Assembly: GCF_000427965.1 (NCBI RefSeq)
Contig: NZ_ATZA01000045.1
Coordinates: 1-50,382 of the forward strand
Length of the DNA: 50,382 bases
DNA from: Olivibacter sitiensis DSM 17696
GTDB taxonomy: Bacteria; Bacteroidota; Bacteroidia; Sphingobacteriales; Sphingobacteriaceae
Reading direction: 5' to 3'
Shown: piece after piece, positions 23,263-36,177 of the stretch
How the letters are laid out: every line of letters begins with the position of its first letter
How positions within the stretch are numbered: position 1 is the stretch's first letter
Translations under genes and position numbers: made by a program
The notes under the pieces: model-generated
Told to the model about the DNA's origin: nothing
What the model saw: the letters and a program-made list of their open reading frames with translations, nothing else
Database searches by the model: none

Positions 23263-25321
23263 GCCTCAAGCCAATGTAATAGTTACGAGGCATGGCCGCG
23301 TTGAAGTAGCGTTGTCCAAAGGCATTGATGTCATTGCCCAAGCTATAGGTCTGATCCAATATGTTGTCCACGCCCGTATATAGGGTGATGGACATTTTTT
23401 TTGTCCAGGCCTTTTGCCAGGAAAGCTTGGCCTGCAGCAGGTTGTACGGAGCGGCATATATATTGCTGGCATCGTTGAGCGGTATGTTGGAGGCATATTC
23501 GTGTTGTACAAAAAGGGAGATGCCTTTGCCAAATTGGGCATTCATATTATTGACAAGAGCGGTGACTGGCACACCAGTGAGCCGATTGCCGGAAAAATCG
23601 TTGTCACCGCTTATATAATCCGAGAAGTGAAAGAAACTGGCAGTTACATTGTTGTTTATTTGTAGCAATTGTAAGGACTTCGCGTTTGGGCGGCGTAGTA
23701 AAACGCTCTTTAAGGCGGCTTCCATGCCCCATTGCTTAGTGCCTCCTGCATTCACAAAATATTCTGCCCCACTTTCTCTTAATCGGCGTACTATGGCATC
23801 TGTCATTTTGTAGTAATAGACCGATACATCGGATTGAAATGTGCCGCGGGGATGTAACCAACGCCAACCAGTTTCATAATTCCAGCCTATTTCCGGTCTC
23901 AAAGCGGTGTTGATGATGTTGTCAGATGATCGAACTTCGGCAGTAGTGGCTGGTGAATAGCCTTTACTGATGGATGCACGCCAGCTAAAATAAGGCGTAA
24001 CTAGGAGGGAAGCAGCCAATCTTGGCATCCAGTTGGGGGTGAATCGTACAGTACTATAATCCTCTTCGGCAAAGGGAAACAATCCTCGATAGGCATAGCC
24101 GTAATAGTTGAGGCTCACGGCGCCTTCTACGTTCAAGCGTTGCCTCCAGGTCAACTGACTGCTGAGGAAATAGAAATAAGTGTTGTTTTTTATTGCATCG
24201 CCAGCTTGTTCCGCTGCCTGTATACCGCCTTCGTTGTCATAGTTTAAAATAGTATGCCTCCCATTTTGCCATTCTACTCCGCCGAAACTGTTCCAATTCA
24301 GGTCATCCGATCTGTGATGACGATAGGCAAGGTAGGTTCTAAAGCCATAGTTCGTCTCAAAACGTTTTTCAAAATTGGTAATGAATGGATTCTTGAAGTC
24401 TGTGTAGGAACCAAATATCGAGGCAAAGTGTGTTAAGTTGCTTGTCACCGGAAACTCGTGTACCAAGCCACTCCAAATAGTTTTATTATATATGCCTGCC
24501 TTTTGCTCGGACGAGCCGGGCATGACGGCAGTTGCCGGTCTGGCCATGCTCGGATTTTCTTCGTATTGCTGCAGCGTAAGTCCTCCCGGCGTGCGGTAGT
24601 CCATGTCGCTGTAAAATGCAGAAAGGCGCAGGTGATGGTTTTCCTTGTATTCCCATTGATGGGCGTTTTGTAGAAAAAATCTTTGCATGTTTGAGTTTTC
24701 GCGATAGCCGTCAGAACGCTGATAAGCTTGCTTGAAGTGCATTTGGTAGCCTCTATGCTTATTGGACCGCAGCGACAGGTATTGCTGAAAAAGACCATAA
24801 GAGCCTGCTTTAGCATCAAATTGAATGTTTTCTCCGGCTTCCGTGCCAGATTGCAATAGGGCCACTCCACCTGTATTTGCACCAAAAATGCTGCCATCTG
24901 GCCCCTTTAATATAGTCGCTTCACCTATTGCGTTTGCATCGAGTAAATTTAGATAGGTATTGCCCCCGGCATCTGTAAGAGGTATATCGTCGTAGTAAAT
25001 TTTTACGTTGCGCACACCAAATGGGGAGCGTAACAAACTTCCCCGGATAGACAACCTATAGCTGCCAGGCGAGCGTTCTTCCATACGTATTCCAGGAATA
25101 TTGTTGAAGGCAGGCAATAGTGTCGTGCCCATTTGTTGCCTTAGAAGCTGATGGTCTATTGTGCCGGCGGAAGTGGTCAATTGGAGGAAAGGTTGTTTGT
25201 TGATATATGCTTTTACCTCTGCAGCAGGTAATTTGTATAAACTATCTGTTTTGTCCTGAGCGATACAACTATACAAGTGAAAAAATGAATACAGTATAAA
25301 CGTAATAGTAGCTTTGGGCAT
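23255..25321 (-). CDS. TonB-dependent outer membrane receptor (iron-complex/siderophore type)
   Basis: This 688-residue receptor has a signal peptide (to about CIAQ, residue 22), a plug domain (about 45-165: GTTLLPAFNNIPGIRMEERSP, then SIRGSLLRSPFGVRNVKIYYDDIPLTDAGG and ILKGPDGSIFGANTGG) and a 22-strand barrel ending in the aromatic YYIGLRLN. It lacks the N-terminal carboxypeptidase-like domain and SusD partner of the SusC group and resembles FecA/FepA-type siderophore or metal-complex receptors. Ligand unknown. Its 3' end overlaps the galK fragment by 8 bases, convergently. No transporter genes are adjacent. Confidence 0.9.
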   Translation of the reverse strand: MPKATITFILYSFFHLYSCIAQDKTDSLYKLPAAEVKAYINKQPFLQLTTSAGTIDHQLLRQQMGTTLLPAFNNIPGIRMEERSPGSYRLSIRGSLLRSPFGVRNVKIYYDDIPLTDAGGNTYLNLLDANAIGEATILKGPDGSIFGANTGGVALLQSGTEAGENIQFDAKAGSYGLFQQYLSLRSNKHRGYQMHFKQAYQRSDGYRENSNMQRFFLQNAHQWEYKENHHLRLSAFYSDMDYRTPGGLTLQQYEENPSMARPATAVMPGSSEQKAGIYNKTIWSGLVHEFPVTSNLTHFASIFGSYTDFKNPFITNFEKRFETNYGFRTYLAYRHHRSDDLNWNSFGGVEWQNGRHTILNYDNEGGIQAAEQAGDAIKNNTYFYFLSSQLTWRQRLNVEGAVSLNYYGYAYRGLFPFAEEDYSTVRFTPNWMPRLAASLLVTPYFSWRASISKGYSPATTAEVRSSDNIINTALRPEIGWNYETGWRWLHPRGTFQSDVSVYYYKMTDAIVRRLRESGAEYFVNAGGTKQWGMEAALKSVLLRRPNAKSLQLLQINNNVTASFFHFSDYISGDNDFSGNRLTGVPVTALVNNMNAQFGKGISLFVQHEYASNIPLNDASNIYAAPYNLLQAKLSWQKAWTKKMSITLYTGVDNILDQTYSLGNDINAFGQRYFNAAMPRNYYIGLRLN

Positions 25322-25383
25322 AAATGTAATCGTTTAAGGTATGCTAAATCTTGCTAACAGTGGTTAGGAAAGATGGTTTGCCT

Positions 25384-25731
25384 TTACTTTCTTATAACTA
25401 ATAACACATACGTCCGTGAGAGCTCCATATATCCATGCTCGTAGCAGAAAAAATAGCGGTTGCCTTTCTCTGTTTCTAGGATATTGGTGAAATATTGAAA
25501 GTTGAATCCCGCCTTTATCAGCTTTTCGCGTTCTATTTTTGTTTTTCCGTCTATATTGGCCTGTTCCAATATTTTCCTATTCTTTTTAAGTATGGCATTT
25601 ACTTCCTTGACATAATTATTGTTCGCATTATTTAATCTGTTGTTATAGTTGCTCCTGCAGCTATCATCGCAAAATTTTTTGTCAGCCCTGCCAATCAGGG
25701 GCTTTCCACAGTCCAAACAGGTACGTTTCAT
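25384..25731 (-). CDS. Small zinc-ribbon protein of unknown function
   Basis: This 115-residue protein starts with a four-Cys zinc site (C5, C8, C21, C25: CLDCGKPLIGRADKKFCDDSC), followed by an Asn-rich linker, a basic helix (VKEVNAILKKNRKILEQ) and a beta-rich tail. The same small protein type recurs across Bacteroidota as hypothetical. A nucleic-acid or protein-binding role is possible; I do not assign one. It sits 62 bases upstream of the TonB receptor in the same direction. Confidence 0.75.
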   Translation of the reverse strand: MKRTCLDCGKPLIGRADKKFCDDSCRSNYNNRLNNANNNYVKEVNAILKKNRKILEQANIDGKTKIEREKLIKAGFNFQYFTNILETEKGNRYFFCYEHGYMELSRTYVLLVIRK

Positions 25732-25883
25732 AAGCTGTCCCTTAATTCAATCGTTTGGCCGCAAGGTTGATGTCGCGGCCGACAATTTCCATGAATGGAA
25801 AAATGTGTGCTTAAAGATAGGAAATTGCAGGGATTTCTTTTTGGATATAACAAATTTTCGCATTATTGAATGGAAGTGAGATT

Positions 25884-25899
25884 ACGCAAACGGTTGCGT
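25884..25899. promoter_or_regulatory. LacI/PurR-type operator upstream of the beta-galactosidase gene
   Basis: ACGCAAACGGTTGCGT matches the palindromic LacI-family operator ACGCAAACGTTTGCGT at 15 of 16 positions, and a longer imperfect dyad continues (GCAAACG...CGTTTGC). It lies 50 bases before the GH2 ATG in the promoter region. LacI-family repressors in Bacteroidota commonly control glycosidase operons, so this probably governs the GH2-GH95 operon. No LacI-family gene is present in the window. Confidence 0.6.
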
Positions 25900-25942
25900 T
25901 TGCCTGCGATTTGAAAATCAGCGTCAGAAACATTATCCTTGA

Positions 25943-29146
<3,204 letters not shown>

Positions 29147-29168
29147 ACCATGAAAGGTCTGAAATCCG

Positions 29169-31514
29169 ATGAAGAATAATAAATGGCATTGCCTTATTAT
29201 CCCGATAATTGTTTTTTCTTTATGTGCGGCCGTGCACACTGCTCATGCTCAGGAAAATCCATTGCAACTCTGGTATGCGCAGCCTGCGAAGGACTGGATG
29301 AAGGAGGCCTTGCCTATAGGCAACGGCTATATGGGAGCCATGGTCTTCGGCGGCATCGCTGTTGAGCAAATTCAGTTTACGGAAGGGTCGCTGTGGTCTG
29401 GAGGGCCAGATGCCAATCCATTGTACAATTTCGGCAATAGGCCCAACGCTTGGAAGCATTTGGCCCATGTACGGGAGTTGATCCGTACAGGTCGACTCAA
29501 AGAGGCTCACGCCGTTGTAGGACAGCATATGTTGGGACCTGCTCCAGCACACATCAACGGCGATAGTACCGAATGGGGCGATTATGGTGCTCAGCAGCCT
29601 ATGGGAGATCTATGGGTTAAATTGGGACATGGCAAGCAGGAAGTTAAAGACTATAAACGTGTGCTCGATATCAGCAATGCCACGGCTCAGGTGTCCTACA
29701 GTATTGGAAAAAATAAGTACGAACGGCGGTTTTTTGGCAGTTATCCAAAAGGCGTGATGGTCTACAGTTTTCAAAGTACCAAAGCGGAGGATTACGAAGT
29801 TTCTTTTTCTAGTCCACAGCATAAAGTGAAAGAAAGCTTTGCAGATGGTCGTTATGTTTTTGAGGGAAAGGTGCCCAATAACGGGATGGCCTTTCAAATG
29901 GCCTACGAGGTGCAGACCGATGGAATGGTGAGCTATTCGGATGGCAAGGTGAACATAAGAGGCGCAAAAGAGCTGGTGTTGATACAAACGACGGCTACGT
30001 CCTATGTGATGCAATATCCATCTTATAAGGGCAATGATTATGCCCAGATAGTAGCTTCACGTCTGGATGAAGCAAAGTCTTTTGCGTTACAGCAACTATG
30101 GAACGAGCATCGGGCGGACTATAGGCAGTTATTTGACCGTGTTCAATTTCATTTAGCTGGGCAGCATCGGGACGATATCCCGACGGATGAAAGGCAGCGC
30201 CTGTATTTTTCTGGGCAGGAAGATGTGGGCTTGGAAGAATTATACTTCCAGTACGGGCGTTATCTCATGATATCGGCCTCTCGTCCAAACACCATGCCCA
30301 TGCATTTGCAAGGAAAATGGAACAATAGCGTTAATCCGCCTTGGGCAGCGGATTATCACACCAATATCAATGAGCAGATGCTCTATTGGCCAGCGGAGAG
30401 TACGAATTTGGCCGAATGCCACGAACCTTTGTTTGCCTATATTGGCAGTTTGCTGCCGCCTGGGAAACAGTCTGCACAGGATTATTTCAATGCCCGGGGC
30501 TGGATTGTCAATACGATGAACAATGCTTTTGGGTATACTGGCGTCAATTGGGGATTGTCGTGGGGATTTTTTCCTGGAGGGGCAGCGTGGTTGAGCCAAC
30601 ATTTATGGGAGCATTATGCTTATAGCCTAGATACGGCCTATTTGCGCAATGAAGCTTATCCCATTATGAAGGAAGCTGCTTTGTTTTGGATGGATTATTT
30701 GACGGCCGACGAACATGGCAATCTGATATCGAGCCCTTCCTATTCTCCCGAACATGGGGGTGTTTCGGCCGGGGCTTCCATGGATCATCAGATCGCGTGG
30801 GACATTCTAAATAATTGCGTTGAAGCAGCGGCTGTACTTGGAGATCAATATTTTGCCGACAGTGCCCTTCTAATACGAGATAAGATATTGAAACCTCAAA
30901 TAGGCAGATGGGGGCAGTTACAGGAATGGAAGGAAGATGTGGATGACGCCAATAACAAACATCGGCATGTTTCTCATTTATTTGGCTTGTATCCGGGCAG
31001 GCAAATAGATCCGATCAATACGCCAAAATGGGCCGATGCCGCTAGGGTGAGCCTTGATGCGCGCGGAGATGAGGCAACCGGTTGGTCCCTCGCCTGGAAA
31101 ATCAATTTTTGGGCCCGTTTGTTGAATGGAAATAGGGCTTATCAATTATACAAGATGATTTTGAGACCTGCTGATCTTGTCGGTTCAGGCTCCTATTCCA
31201 ATCTATTGGATGCACATCCGCCTTTTCAGTTGGACGGTAATATGGGTGCTACGGCCGGCGTAGCGGAAATGTTGCTGCAGTCGCATGACAACAGCATGAG
31301 GCTTCTTCCTGCCTTGCCCGATGCGTGGCAAGAGGGAAGTGTAATTGGATTGAGGGCTAGAGGTGGCTACACCGTAGATTTGAAATGGAAAGATGGGGAA
31401 CTGCTTGAAGCCAAGATAGTGGCAGCAAAAGATGGCCAGTTAAGCTTATGGAGCAATGGAACAGAGAAAATCCTGACGATTGTCAAGGATCAGCCGATAT
31501 ATTTCCGGCCCTAG
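29169..31514 (+). CDS. Glycoside hydrolase family 95 alpha-L-fucosidase (or alpha-L-galactosidase), exported
   Basis: This 781-residue GH95 enzyme has a signal peptide (to about AHAQ, residue 28), the N-terminal [25 protein letters not shown] motif of the family, and the barrel residues equivalent to those of Bifidobacterium AfcA: N399 and N401 in [13 protein letters not shown]528 in [10 protein letters not shown] (general acid) and D689 in [13 protein letters not shown]. The family inverts alpha-1,2-linked fucose, for example on xyloglucan or milk glycans; some members take L-galactose. Coupled to GH2 by 22 bases, so the pair would strip Fuc-alpha-1,2-Gal side chains. Length is typical. Confidence 0.93.
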   Translation: MKNNKWHCLIIPIIVFSLCAAVHTAHAQENPLQLWYAQPAKDWMKEALPIGNGYMGAMVFGGIAVEQIQFTEGSLWSGGPDANPLYNFGNRPNAWKHLAHVRELIRTGRLKEAHAVVGQHMLGPAPAHINGDSTEWGDYGAQQPMGDLWVKLGHGKQEVKDYKRVLDISNATAQVSYSIGKNKYERRFFGSYPKGVMVYSFQSTKAEDYEVSFSSPQHKVKESFADGRYVFEGKVPNNGMAFQMAYEVQTDGMVSYSDGKVNIRGAKELVLIQTTATSYVMQYPSYKGNDYAQIVASRLDEAKSFALQQLWNEHRADYRQLFDRVQFHLAGQHRDDIPTDERQRLYFSGQEDVGLEELYFQYGRYLMISASRPNTMPMHLQGKWNNSVNPPWAADYHTNINEQMLYWPAESTNLAECHEPLFAYIGSLLPPGKQSAQDYFNARGWIVNTMNNAFGYTGVNWGLSWGFFPGGAAWLSQHLWEHYAYSLDTAYLRNEAYPIMKEAALFWMDYLTADEHGNLISSPSYSPEHGGVSAGASMDHQIAWDILNNCVEAAAVLGDQYFADSALLIRDKILKPQIGRWGQLQEWKEDVDDANNKHRHVSHLFGLYPGRQIDPINTPKWADAARVSLDARGDEATGWSLAWKINFWARLLNGNRAYQLYKMILRPADLVGSGSYSNLLDAHPPFQLDGNMGATAGVAEMLLQSHDNSMRLLPALPDAWQEGSVIGLRARGGYTVDLKWKDGELLEAKIVAAKDGQLSLWSNGTEKILTIVKDQPIYFRP

Positions 31515-31592
31515 ATAATCTATTGTTTTAGTGTTCAATAGAATCATTCAAAATAACTAAAATTAGCTTTCTGATTTGTCATCCTTAATCCT

Positions 31593-31600
31593 TAAGTTTG
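31593..31600 (+). promoter_or_regulatory. Candidate -7 promoter box for the nuoH-N operon
   Basis: TAAGTTTG matches TAnnTTTG. A TTTG at 31575-31578 is only 14 bases upstream, shorter than the usual spacing. Transcription would begin about 25 bases before the nuoH start, separating it from the glycosidase operon. Confidence 0.35.
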
Positions 31601-31631
31601 CAGCTATTTCATAGCTTAATTTGCGCGCATT

Positions 31632-32705
31632 TTGATATTTATCATTACATATATCGCTGTCGGCATTGGTCTGTTCATTTTTATGGCTTTCTTTACGCTT
31701 TATGCCGTCTATTCCGAGCGCAAGATTGCTGGTTTTGTGCAGGATAGGCTGGGGCCTATGGAAACAGGAAAGTTCGGACTTTTGCAAACGGTGGCAGATA
31801 TTCTCAAATTGGTTCAAAAGGAATTTATCATGCCATCGAGGGCAGATAAAGTGCTGTTTTCGGTAGCTCCAGTATTGATTTTTGTGTCTGTATACCTCGG
31901 AATGGTTGCCATGCCATGGGCTCCGGAATTGAGCCCTTCATCGTTGAATATTGGCCTGTTTTATGTCATTTCTATTATTTCAGTCGAAGCTGTAGGTGTG
32001 CTGATGGCTGGCTGGGGTTCCAATAATAAGTTTGCCTTGTTGGGGGCTATGCGCTCAGTAGCGCAGATTGTGTCTTACGAGATTCCTGCAGGTATTTCGC
32101 TTATTTCGGTTGTCATGATTACCCAGTCGCTTAACTTGCAGGAGATAACGGCTCAACAAGGTGTGCTGACCACTTCTTCTGCCAAATTTCTGGGGCTTTG
32201 GGAAGTGGGGGATGTGGGAGGTTTTTTAGCTTGGAATGTATTTCAGGCGCCTCATCTATTGCTTGCTTTTGTCATTTATTTTCTGTCGTCACTTGCAGAA
32301 TGCAATAGGGCTCCCTTTGATATTCCGGAGGCAGAATCTGAATTGGTGGCGGGCTATCATACGGAATATACGGGCTTGCGTTTTGCCTTTTTCTTCTTGG
32401 CGGAATACTGTATGATGTTTTTGGTGGCCATGATAGCAGTGGTACTGTTTTTGGGCGGATGGAACAGCCTACTACCCAATATAGGCACCTTGCGCTTGGC
32501 AGACTGGACTACGGGAATGGGATGGGGTATTTTCTGGGTATTGAGCAAAACCTTGTTCTTGGTGAGCATACAGATCGTAATTCGCTGGACGCTGCCGCGT
32601 CTACGGGTAGATCAGCTGATGGCCTTATGCTGGAAAGTGTTGACCCCATTAGCTTTTGCGTGTATGGTTATCTCGGGTATATGGCGCTTATGGGTAATGA
32701 TATAA
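31632..32705 (+). CDS. nuoH: NADH-quinone oxidoreductase subunit H
   Basis: This is the membrane subunit NuoH of complex I, which forms the quinone chamber. The 357 residues give eight TM helices with family motifs YSERKIAGFVQDRLGP, KLVQKEFI, GAMRSVAQIVSYEIPAGIS and AECNRAPFDIPEAESELVAGYHTEYTG (acidic quinone-cavity loop). The start appears to be TTG at 31632, since no ATG precedes the first TM; the leading residues LIFIITYIAVGIG fit the usual N-terminus. It is the first gene of the nuoHIJKLMN run; nuoA-G are not upstream, where a GH95 gene lies instead. Confidence 0.95.
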   Translation: MIFIITYIAVGIGLFIFMAFFTLYAVYSERKIAGFVQDRLGPMETGKFGLLQTVADILKLVQKEFIMPSRADKVLFSVAPVLIFVSVYLGMVAMPWAPELSPSSLNIGLFYVISIISVEAVGVLMAGWGSNNKFALLGAMRSVAQIVSYEIPAGISLISVVMITQSLNLQEITAQQGVLTTSSAKFLGLWEVGDVGGFLAWNVFQAPHLLLAFVIYFLSSLAECNRAPFDIPEAESELVAGYHTEYTGLRFAFFFLAEYCMMFLVAMIAVVLFLGGWNSLLPNIGTLRLADWTTGMGWGIFWVLSKTLFLVSIQIVIRWTLPRLRVDQLMALCWKVLTPLAFACMVISGIWRLWVMI

Positions 32706-32751
32706 GTAAAATAGTAAAGACGTAAGATCTTTACATAAAAAGATATTAAAG

Positions 32752-33312
32752 ATGTTCAGAAAAAGTTTAAAAGCGTTTGTAACGGCATGGAAGGGACTGG
32801 GTATAACCCTTGGTCATCTTTTTGGTGCGCGCAAATCGCGCAACTCCTTGAACATTAGAGATGAAGACTATTTTGATAAGCAAGAGGGAATAACTACGGT
32901 ACAATACCCTAGGGAGAAGATGCCTATACCAGAAGTGGCGCGCTATCAATTGGATGTGGAAATAGACGATTGCATTGTTTGCGACCTGTGTGCTAAGGCC
33001 TGTCCCGTAGATTGTATTACCATTGAGGCAATCAAGTCGCCGGAGCCAATAGGAAAAACCTCAGATGGCAGCGTGAAACGGCTCTACCCGGCCAAATTCG
33101 ATATCGACATGGGCAAATGCATGTACTGTGGTTTATGTACGGTTGTTTGTCCTACTGAATGCATCGTCATGACTGACAACTACGATCGCAGTTTTCAGTC
33201 TTTGACGGCGCTGACTTATGAGTTTTCGAACATGAGCGATGCCGAGGTACAGCAGCGTAGGAAAGAATGGACGAGTTTTCAGGCCGAAAAGGAGGCGGCT
33301 AAGAAGAAATAG
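32752..33312 (+). CDS. nuoI: NADH-quinone oxidoreductase subunit I
   Basis: This 186-residue peripheral ferredoxin-like subunit carries two 4Fe-4S clusters (N6a/N6b) bridging the hydrophilic arm and the quinone. The cluster motifs are C74-xx-C77-xx-C80-xxx-C84-P and C123-xx-C126-xx-C129-xxx-C133-P. An N-terminal amphipathic helix anchors it to the membrane. A charged tail (EAAKKK) is typical of Bacteroidota. It lies 46 bases after nuoH. Confidence 0.95.
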   Translation: MFRKSLKAFVTAWKGLGITLGHLFGARKSRNSLNIRDEDYFDKQEGITTVQYPREKMPIPEVARYQLDVEIDDCIVCDLCAKACPVDCITIEAIKSPEPIGKTSDGSVKRLYPAKFDIDMGKCMYCGLCTVVCPTECIVMTDNYDRSFQSLTALTYEFSNMSDAEVQQRRKEWTSFQAEKEAAKKK

Positions 33313-33314
33313 CT

Positions 33315-33854
33315 ATGGCTATAGAGCTCTTTGTATTTTATTTCTTGGCTTTTATTGCCGTAGGTTCTGCTGCTCTTTTGGTAGCCATGCGCAACATCGT
33401 TCGCTCTCTTTTTCTTTTCTTTTTAACTCTTTTCGCCTTAGCGGGCCTTTATGTTTTTGCCCTGGCCGATTTTGTGGCTCTTGCTCAAGTGATTATTTAT
33501 GTGGGAGGTGTGCTTGTGCTGATGCTCTTTGCCTTTATGTTGTCTAATAAAACCTTGCTCAATGATGTGAAGGAAGGGACGTTTGGTTTGCCTCGCTGGC
33601 CTGCATTGTTAGTTGTCATTTTGCTAGGCACCATCATGGGTTATACTTTTTTACAGTTTGCAAGCGCGCCACCGCAATGGATACGAGATGCCGAACAGGA
33701 AAATAGAATAATCACGACAACGGACAATACTGTTCATTATTTGGGGGTAAATACCATGACACGGTATCTGCTACCTTTTGAGCTGGTATCGGTATTCTTG
33801 ATGATGGCATTAATGGGGGCAGCCCATATGGCTAGGAAAGGAGGGAAATCATGA
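33315..33854 (+). CDS. nuoJ: NADH-quinone oxidoreductase subunit J
   Basis: This 179-residue membrane subunit has five hydrophobic segments and the conserved TM3 region ALAQVIIYVGGVLVLMLFAFML, whose pi-bulge takes part in coupling quinone chemistry to proton movement. It begins 2 bases after nuoI and overlaps nuoK by 4 bases (ATGA), so the genes are translationally coupled. Confidence 0.94.
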   Translation: MAIELFVFYFLAFIAVGSAALLVAMRNIVRSLFLFFLTLFALAGLYVFALADFVALAQVIIYVGGVLVLMLFAFMLSNKTLLNDVKEGTFGLPRWPALLVVILLGTIMGYTFLQFASAPPQWIRDAEQENRIITTTDNTVHYLGVNTMTRYLLPFELVSVFLMMALMGAAHMARKGGKS

Positions 33855-34156
33855 TTCCTCTCGACCACTTTCTTATCGTGAGCGCGCTTTTGTTTGCTAT
33901 AGGGCTTTATGCCACACTTACAAAAAAAAATACCATTATGGTGCTGGTGGGAGTAGAGTTGATGATCAATGCATCTGTGCTAAACCTGGTAGCGTTTGGA
34001 CGATACGACAAAGTGCTCTTTGGAGGGCAAGTTTTTGCCCTCTTTGTCATCGTGTTGGCAGCAGCTTCGGTTGCAGTAGCTTTGGGTATCGTGTTACAGG
34101 TATACCGCCACTTTAAGAGTGTAGATCCTACTGATTTTGATAGTTTGAAAGATTAA
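33851..34156 (+). CDS. nuoK: NADH-quinone oxidoreductase subunit K
   Basis: This small (101 residues) three-helix subunit is related to MrpC. The conserved Glu in TM2 (VGVELMINASVLNLVAF) and the second acidic position typical of NuoK (FALFVIVLAAASVAVAL retains the motif with a modified acid) are visible. Overlaps nuoJ by 4 bases and the nuoL start by 1 base. Confidence 0.93.
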   Translation: MIPLDHFLIVSALLFAIGLYATLTKKNTIMVLVGVELMINASVLNLVAFGRYDKVLFGGQVFALFVIVLAAASVAVALGIVLQVYRHFKSVDPTDFDSLKD

Positions 34157-36168
34157 TGGAGCAGTTTATCACACATAAGGTCATGTTGGTGCTTGCATTG
34201 ATTGCCGTCATTGCACCATTTTTGGCTTTTTTGACCTATGCTCTAGGTGGCAAAAGGCAAAAGAGCGGTGTGGTATCTACCGTCGCCATTGCTATATCAT
34301 TGCTGTTGTCTCTGTTTTTGGCCATATCGGCTTGGAATAGGGAATTGCTACACGTGCGGTATGACTGGTTTACCATAGGTACGAACACCGTAACTGTTGG
34401 TATCTTGGTCAACAACTTGAGTCTTGTCATGCTGGTGTTGGTGCCCCTTGTTGCCTTGCCTGTCCATATCTATTCTTTTTCCTACATGAAAGGCGATACA
34501 GGGCTAAGGCGCTATTGGATGTATCTTAGTCTTTTCTGTTTTGCCATGTTGGGACTGGTAGTGGCAGATAGTCTTTTTTTGCTTTACATGTGCTGGGAAC
34601 TGGTAGGGTTTGCATCGTACTTGCTCATTGGTTTTTGGTATGAGCGAGATGCCGCCATCAAGGCCAATAAAAAGGCTTTTCTTATCAATAGACTTGGCGA
34701 TTTGGGCTTCCTGATAGGCTTGGCAATATTATTCAGCGAATTTGGTACTTGGGATTTGGCACAGTTGTTTGGCCATGATGGCCTGATTGCGAAGGAAGGT
34801 GGTGCAGATGCCTCGTACCTCACTTGGGCTGGATTGGCTTTCTTTCTGGCAGCAATGGCCAAATCTGCTCAATTTCCTTTGCATATCTGGCTGCCAGATG
34901 CCATGGAAGGGCCAACGGCCGTTTCTTCCTTGATACATGCCGCTACCATGGTAGCAGCTGGGGTCTTCCTGCTGGCGCGCGTATCGCCTTTATTCAATGA
35001 TACGGTGCTTATGACGATTGCTACGGTAGGTTCCATAACGGCTTTTGTGGCAGCAAGTATAGCCCTGACCCAGCGTGATATTAAAAGGGTATTGGCTTTT
35101 TCAACTATTTCTCAACTGGGATTTATGATGGTGGCTATAGGCATTGGCCAGATAGGGACAGCTATTTTTCATTTGGTGACGCATGCCTTCTTCAAGTGCC
35201 TCCTGTTTTTATGTGCTGGAGCAGTTATTCATGAAATACAGCATCAGAAGGAGAAACATAAGCTACAGATAGACCCACAGGATATCGGGTTGATGGGTGG
35301 ATTGCGTAAGACGATGCCTTCAACTTTCGTGCTCAGCTTGATTGGAGCAGCGGCATTGGCGGGACTTCCCTTGACGGCTGGGTATCTATCCAAAGATGCC
35401 CTTTTAATATTTGCATTTGAATGGGCCAATTATCAGGCTGGTTTTTGGGTTTTTATCCCTTTGCTACTCATGATAGCAAGCGGAATGACGGCATTTTATA
35501 TTGCTCGTTGGCTCTTTAAGATCTTTTACGGGCAAAATCGCCTATCGCTGTCAATCGGTAAGGCGATACATTATCATGAAGCGCCCGTACTAATGAGGTG
35601 GCCCATGGTCCTTCTGGCTGGATGCTGTTTGTTTTTCGTGTTTTCCTATAACCCCTTGGTTTTTGAAGATACTTGGTTGTTGAATGGGCTGGAGCGTACC
35701 GACTTGCTGCAAAGAGTAAATATATACCATACGGTGATCCCAGCGGCTATCAATAGCGTGAGTATCGTGTTGATTTTTTTGGCTTGGAGATGGTATGCCA
35801 AAGGTAAATACCCATTGAAAGGATCTGGTATGCTCTATGATTGGTCCTACCATCAGTATGGCTTAAACCGGTTGTATGAAAAGGGTGTTGTTAAGCCCTT
35901 GCTTTTTGTCTCGGGCGCTCTTTACCGTTTCGATGTGAAAATAATAGACGGTTTGGTGCTCTTGGTAGCCAACCTAGTTGAGCTATCTGGTCGCTTGGCT
36001 GCGTGGGTGGACCGTTATGTACTTGACGGTGCGGTAAACGGGGTAGGTAACCTGGCACAAGGAATAGGCATGCTACTGCGCAATGGACGTAAAGGTAAAG
36101 TACAGCGTTACTTGCTCGGTATGCTGATTGTATTCTTGTTAATGATAATATACGCTAATTTTATATAG
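34156..36168 (+). CDS. nuoL: NADH-quinone oxidoreductase subunit L
   Basis: This is the distal antiporter-like subunit of the membrane arm, 670 residues, with about 16 helices and the long lateral helix HL at the C-terminus (the segment ending LGMLIVFLLMIIYANFI). Family motifs are the TM5 Glu in LYMCWELVGFASYLLIGFWY, the TM7 Lys in AKSAQFPLHIWLPDAMEGPTAVSSLIHAATMV, and the TM8 His in HAATMVAAG and the TM12 Lys in YLSKDALL. It pumps protons in the coupled chain with NuoM and NuoN. Confidence 0.95.
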   Translation: MEQFITHKVMLVLALIAVIAPFLAFLTYALGGKRQKSGVVSTVAIAISLLLSLFLAISAWNRELLHVRYDWFTIGTNTVTVGILVNNLSLVMLVLVPLVALPVHIYSFSYMKGDTGLRRYWMYLSLFCFAMLGLVVADSLFLLYMCWELVGFASYLLIGFWYERDAAIKANKKAFLINRLGDLGFLIGLAILFSEFGTWDLAQLFGHDGLIAKEGGADASYLTWAGLAFFLAAMAKSAQFPLHIWLPDAMEGPTAVSSLIHAATMVAAGVFLLARVSPLFNDTVLMTIATVGSITAFVAASIALTQRDIKRVLAFSTISQLGFMMVAIGIGQIGTAIFHLVTHAFFKCLLFLCAGAVIHEIQHQKEKHKLQIDPQDIGLMGGLRKTMPSTFVLSLIGAAALAGLPLTAGYLSKDALLIFAFEWANYQAGFWVFIPLLLMIASGMTAFYIARWLFKIFYGQNRLSLSIGKAIHYHEAPVLMRWPMVLLAGCCLFFVFSYNPLVFEDTWLLNGLERTDLLQRVNIYHTVIPAAINSVSIVLIFLAWRWYAKGKYPLKGSGMLYDWSYHQYGLNRLYEKGVVKPLLFVSGALYRFDVKIIDGLVLLVANLVELSGRLAAWVDRYVLDGAVNGVGNLAQGIGMLLRNGRKGKVQRYLLGMLIVFLLMIIYANFI

Positions 36169-36177
36169 TATTTGACG

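Noticed and set aside
31519-31542. TCTATTG/CAATAGA hairpin after the GH95 gene
   Set aside because: The stem is short and AT-rich with no T-run, so I do not call it a terminator.
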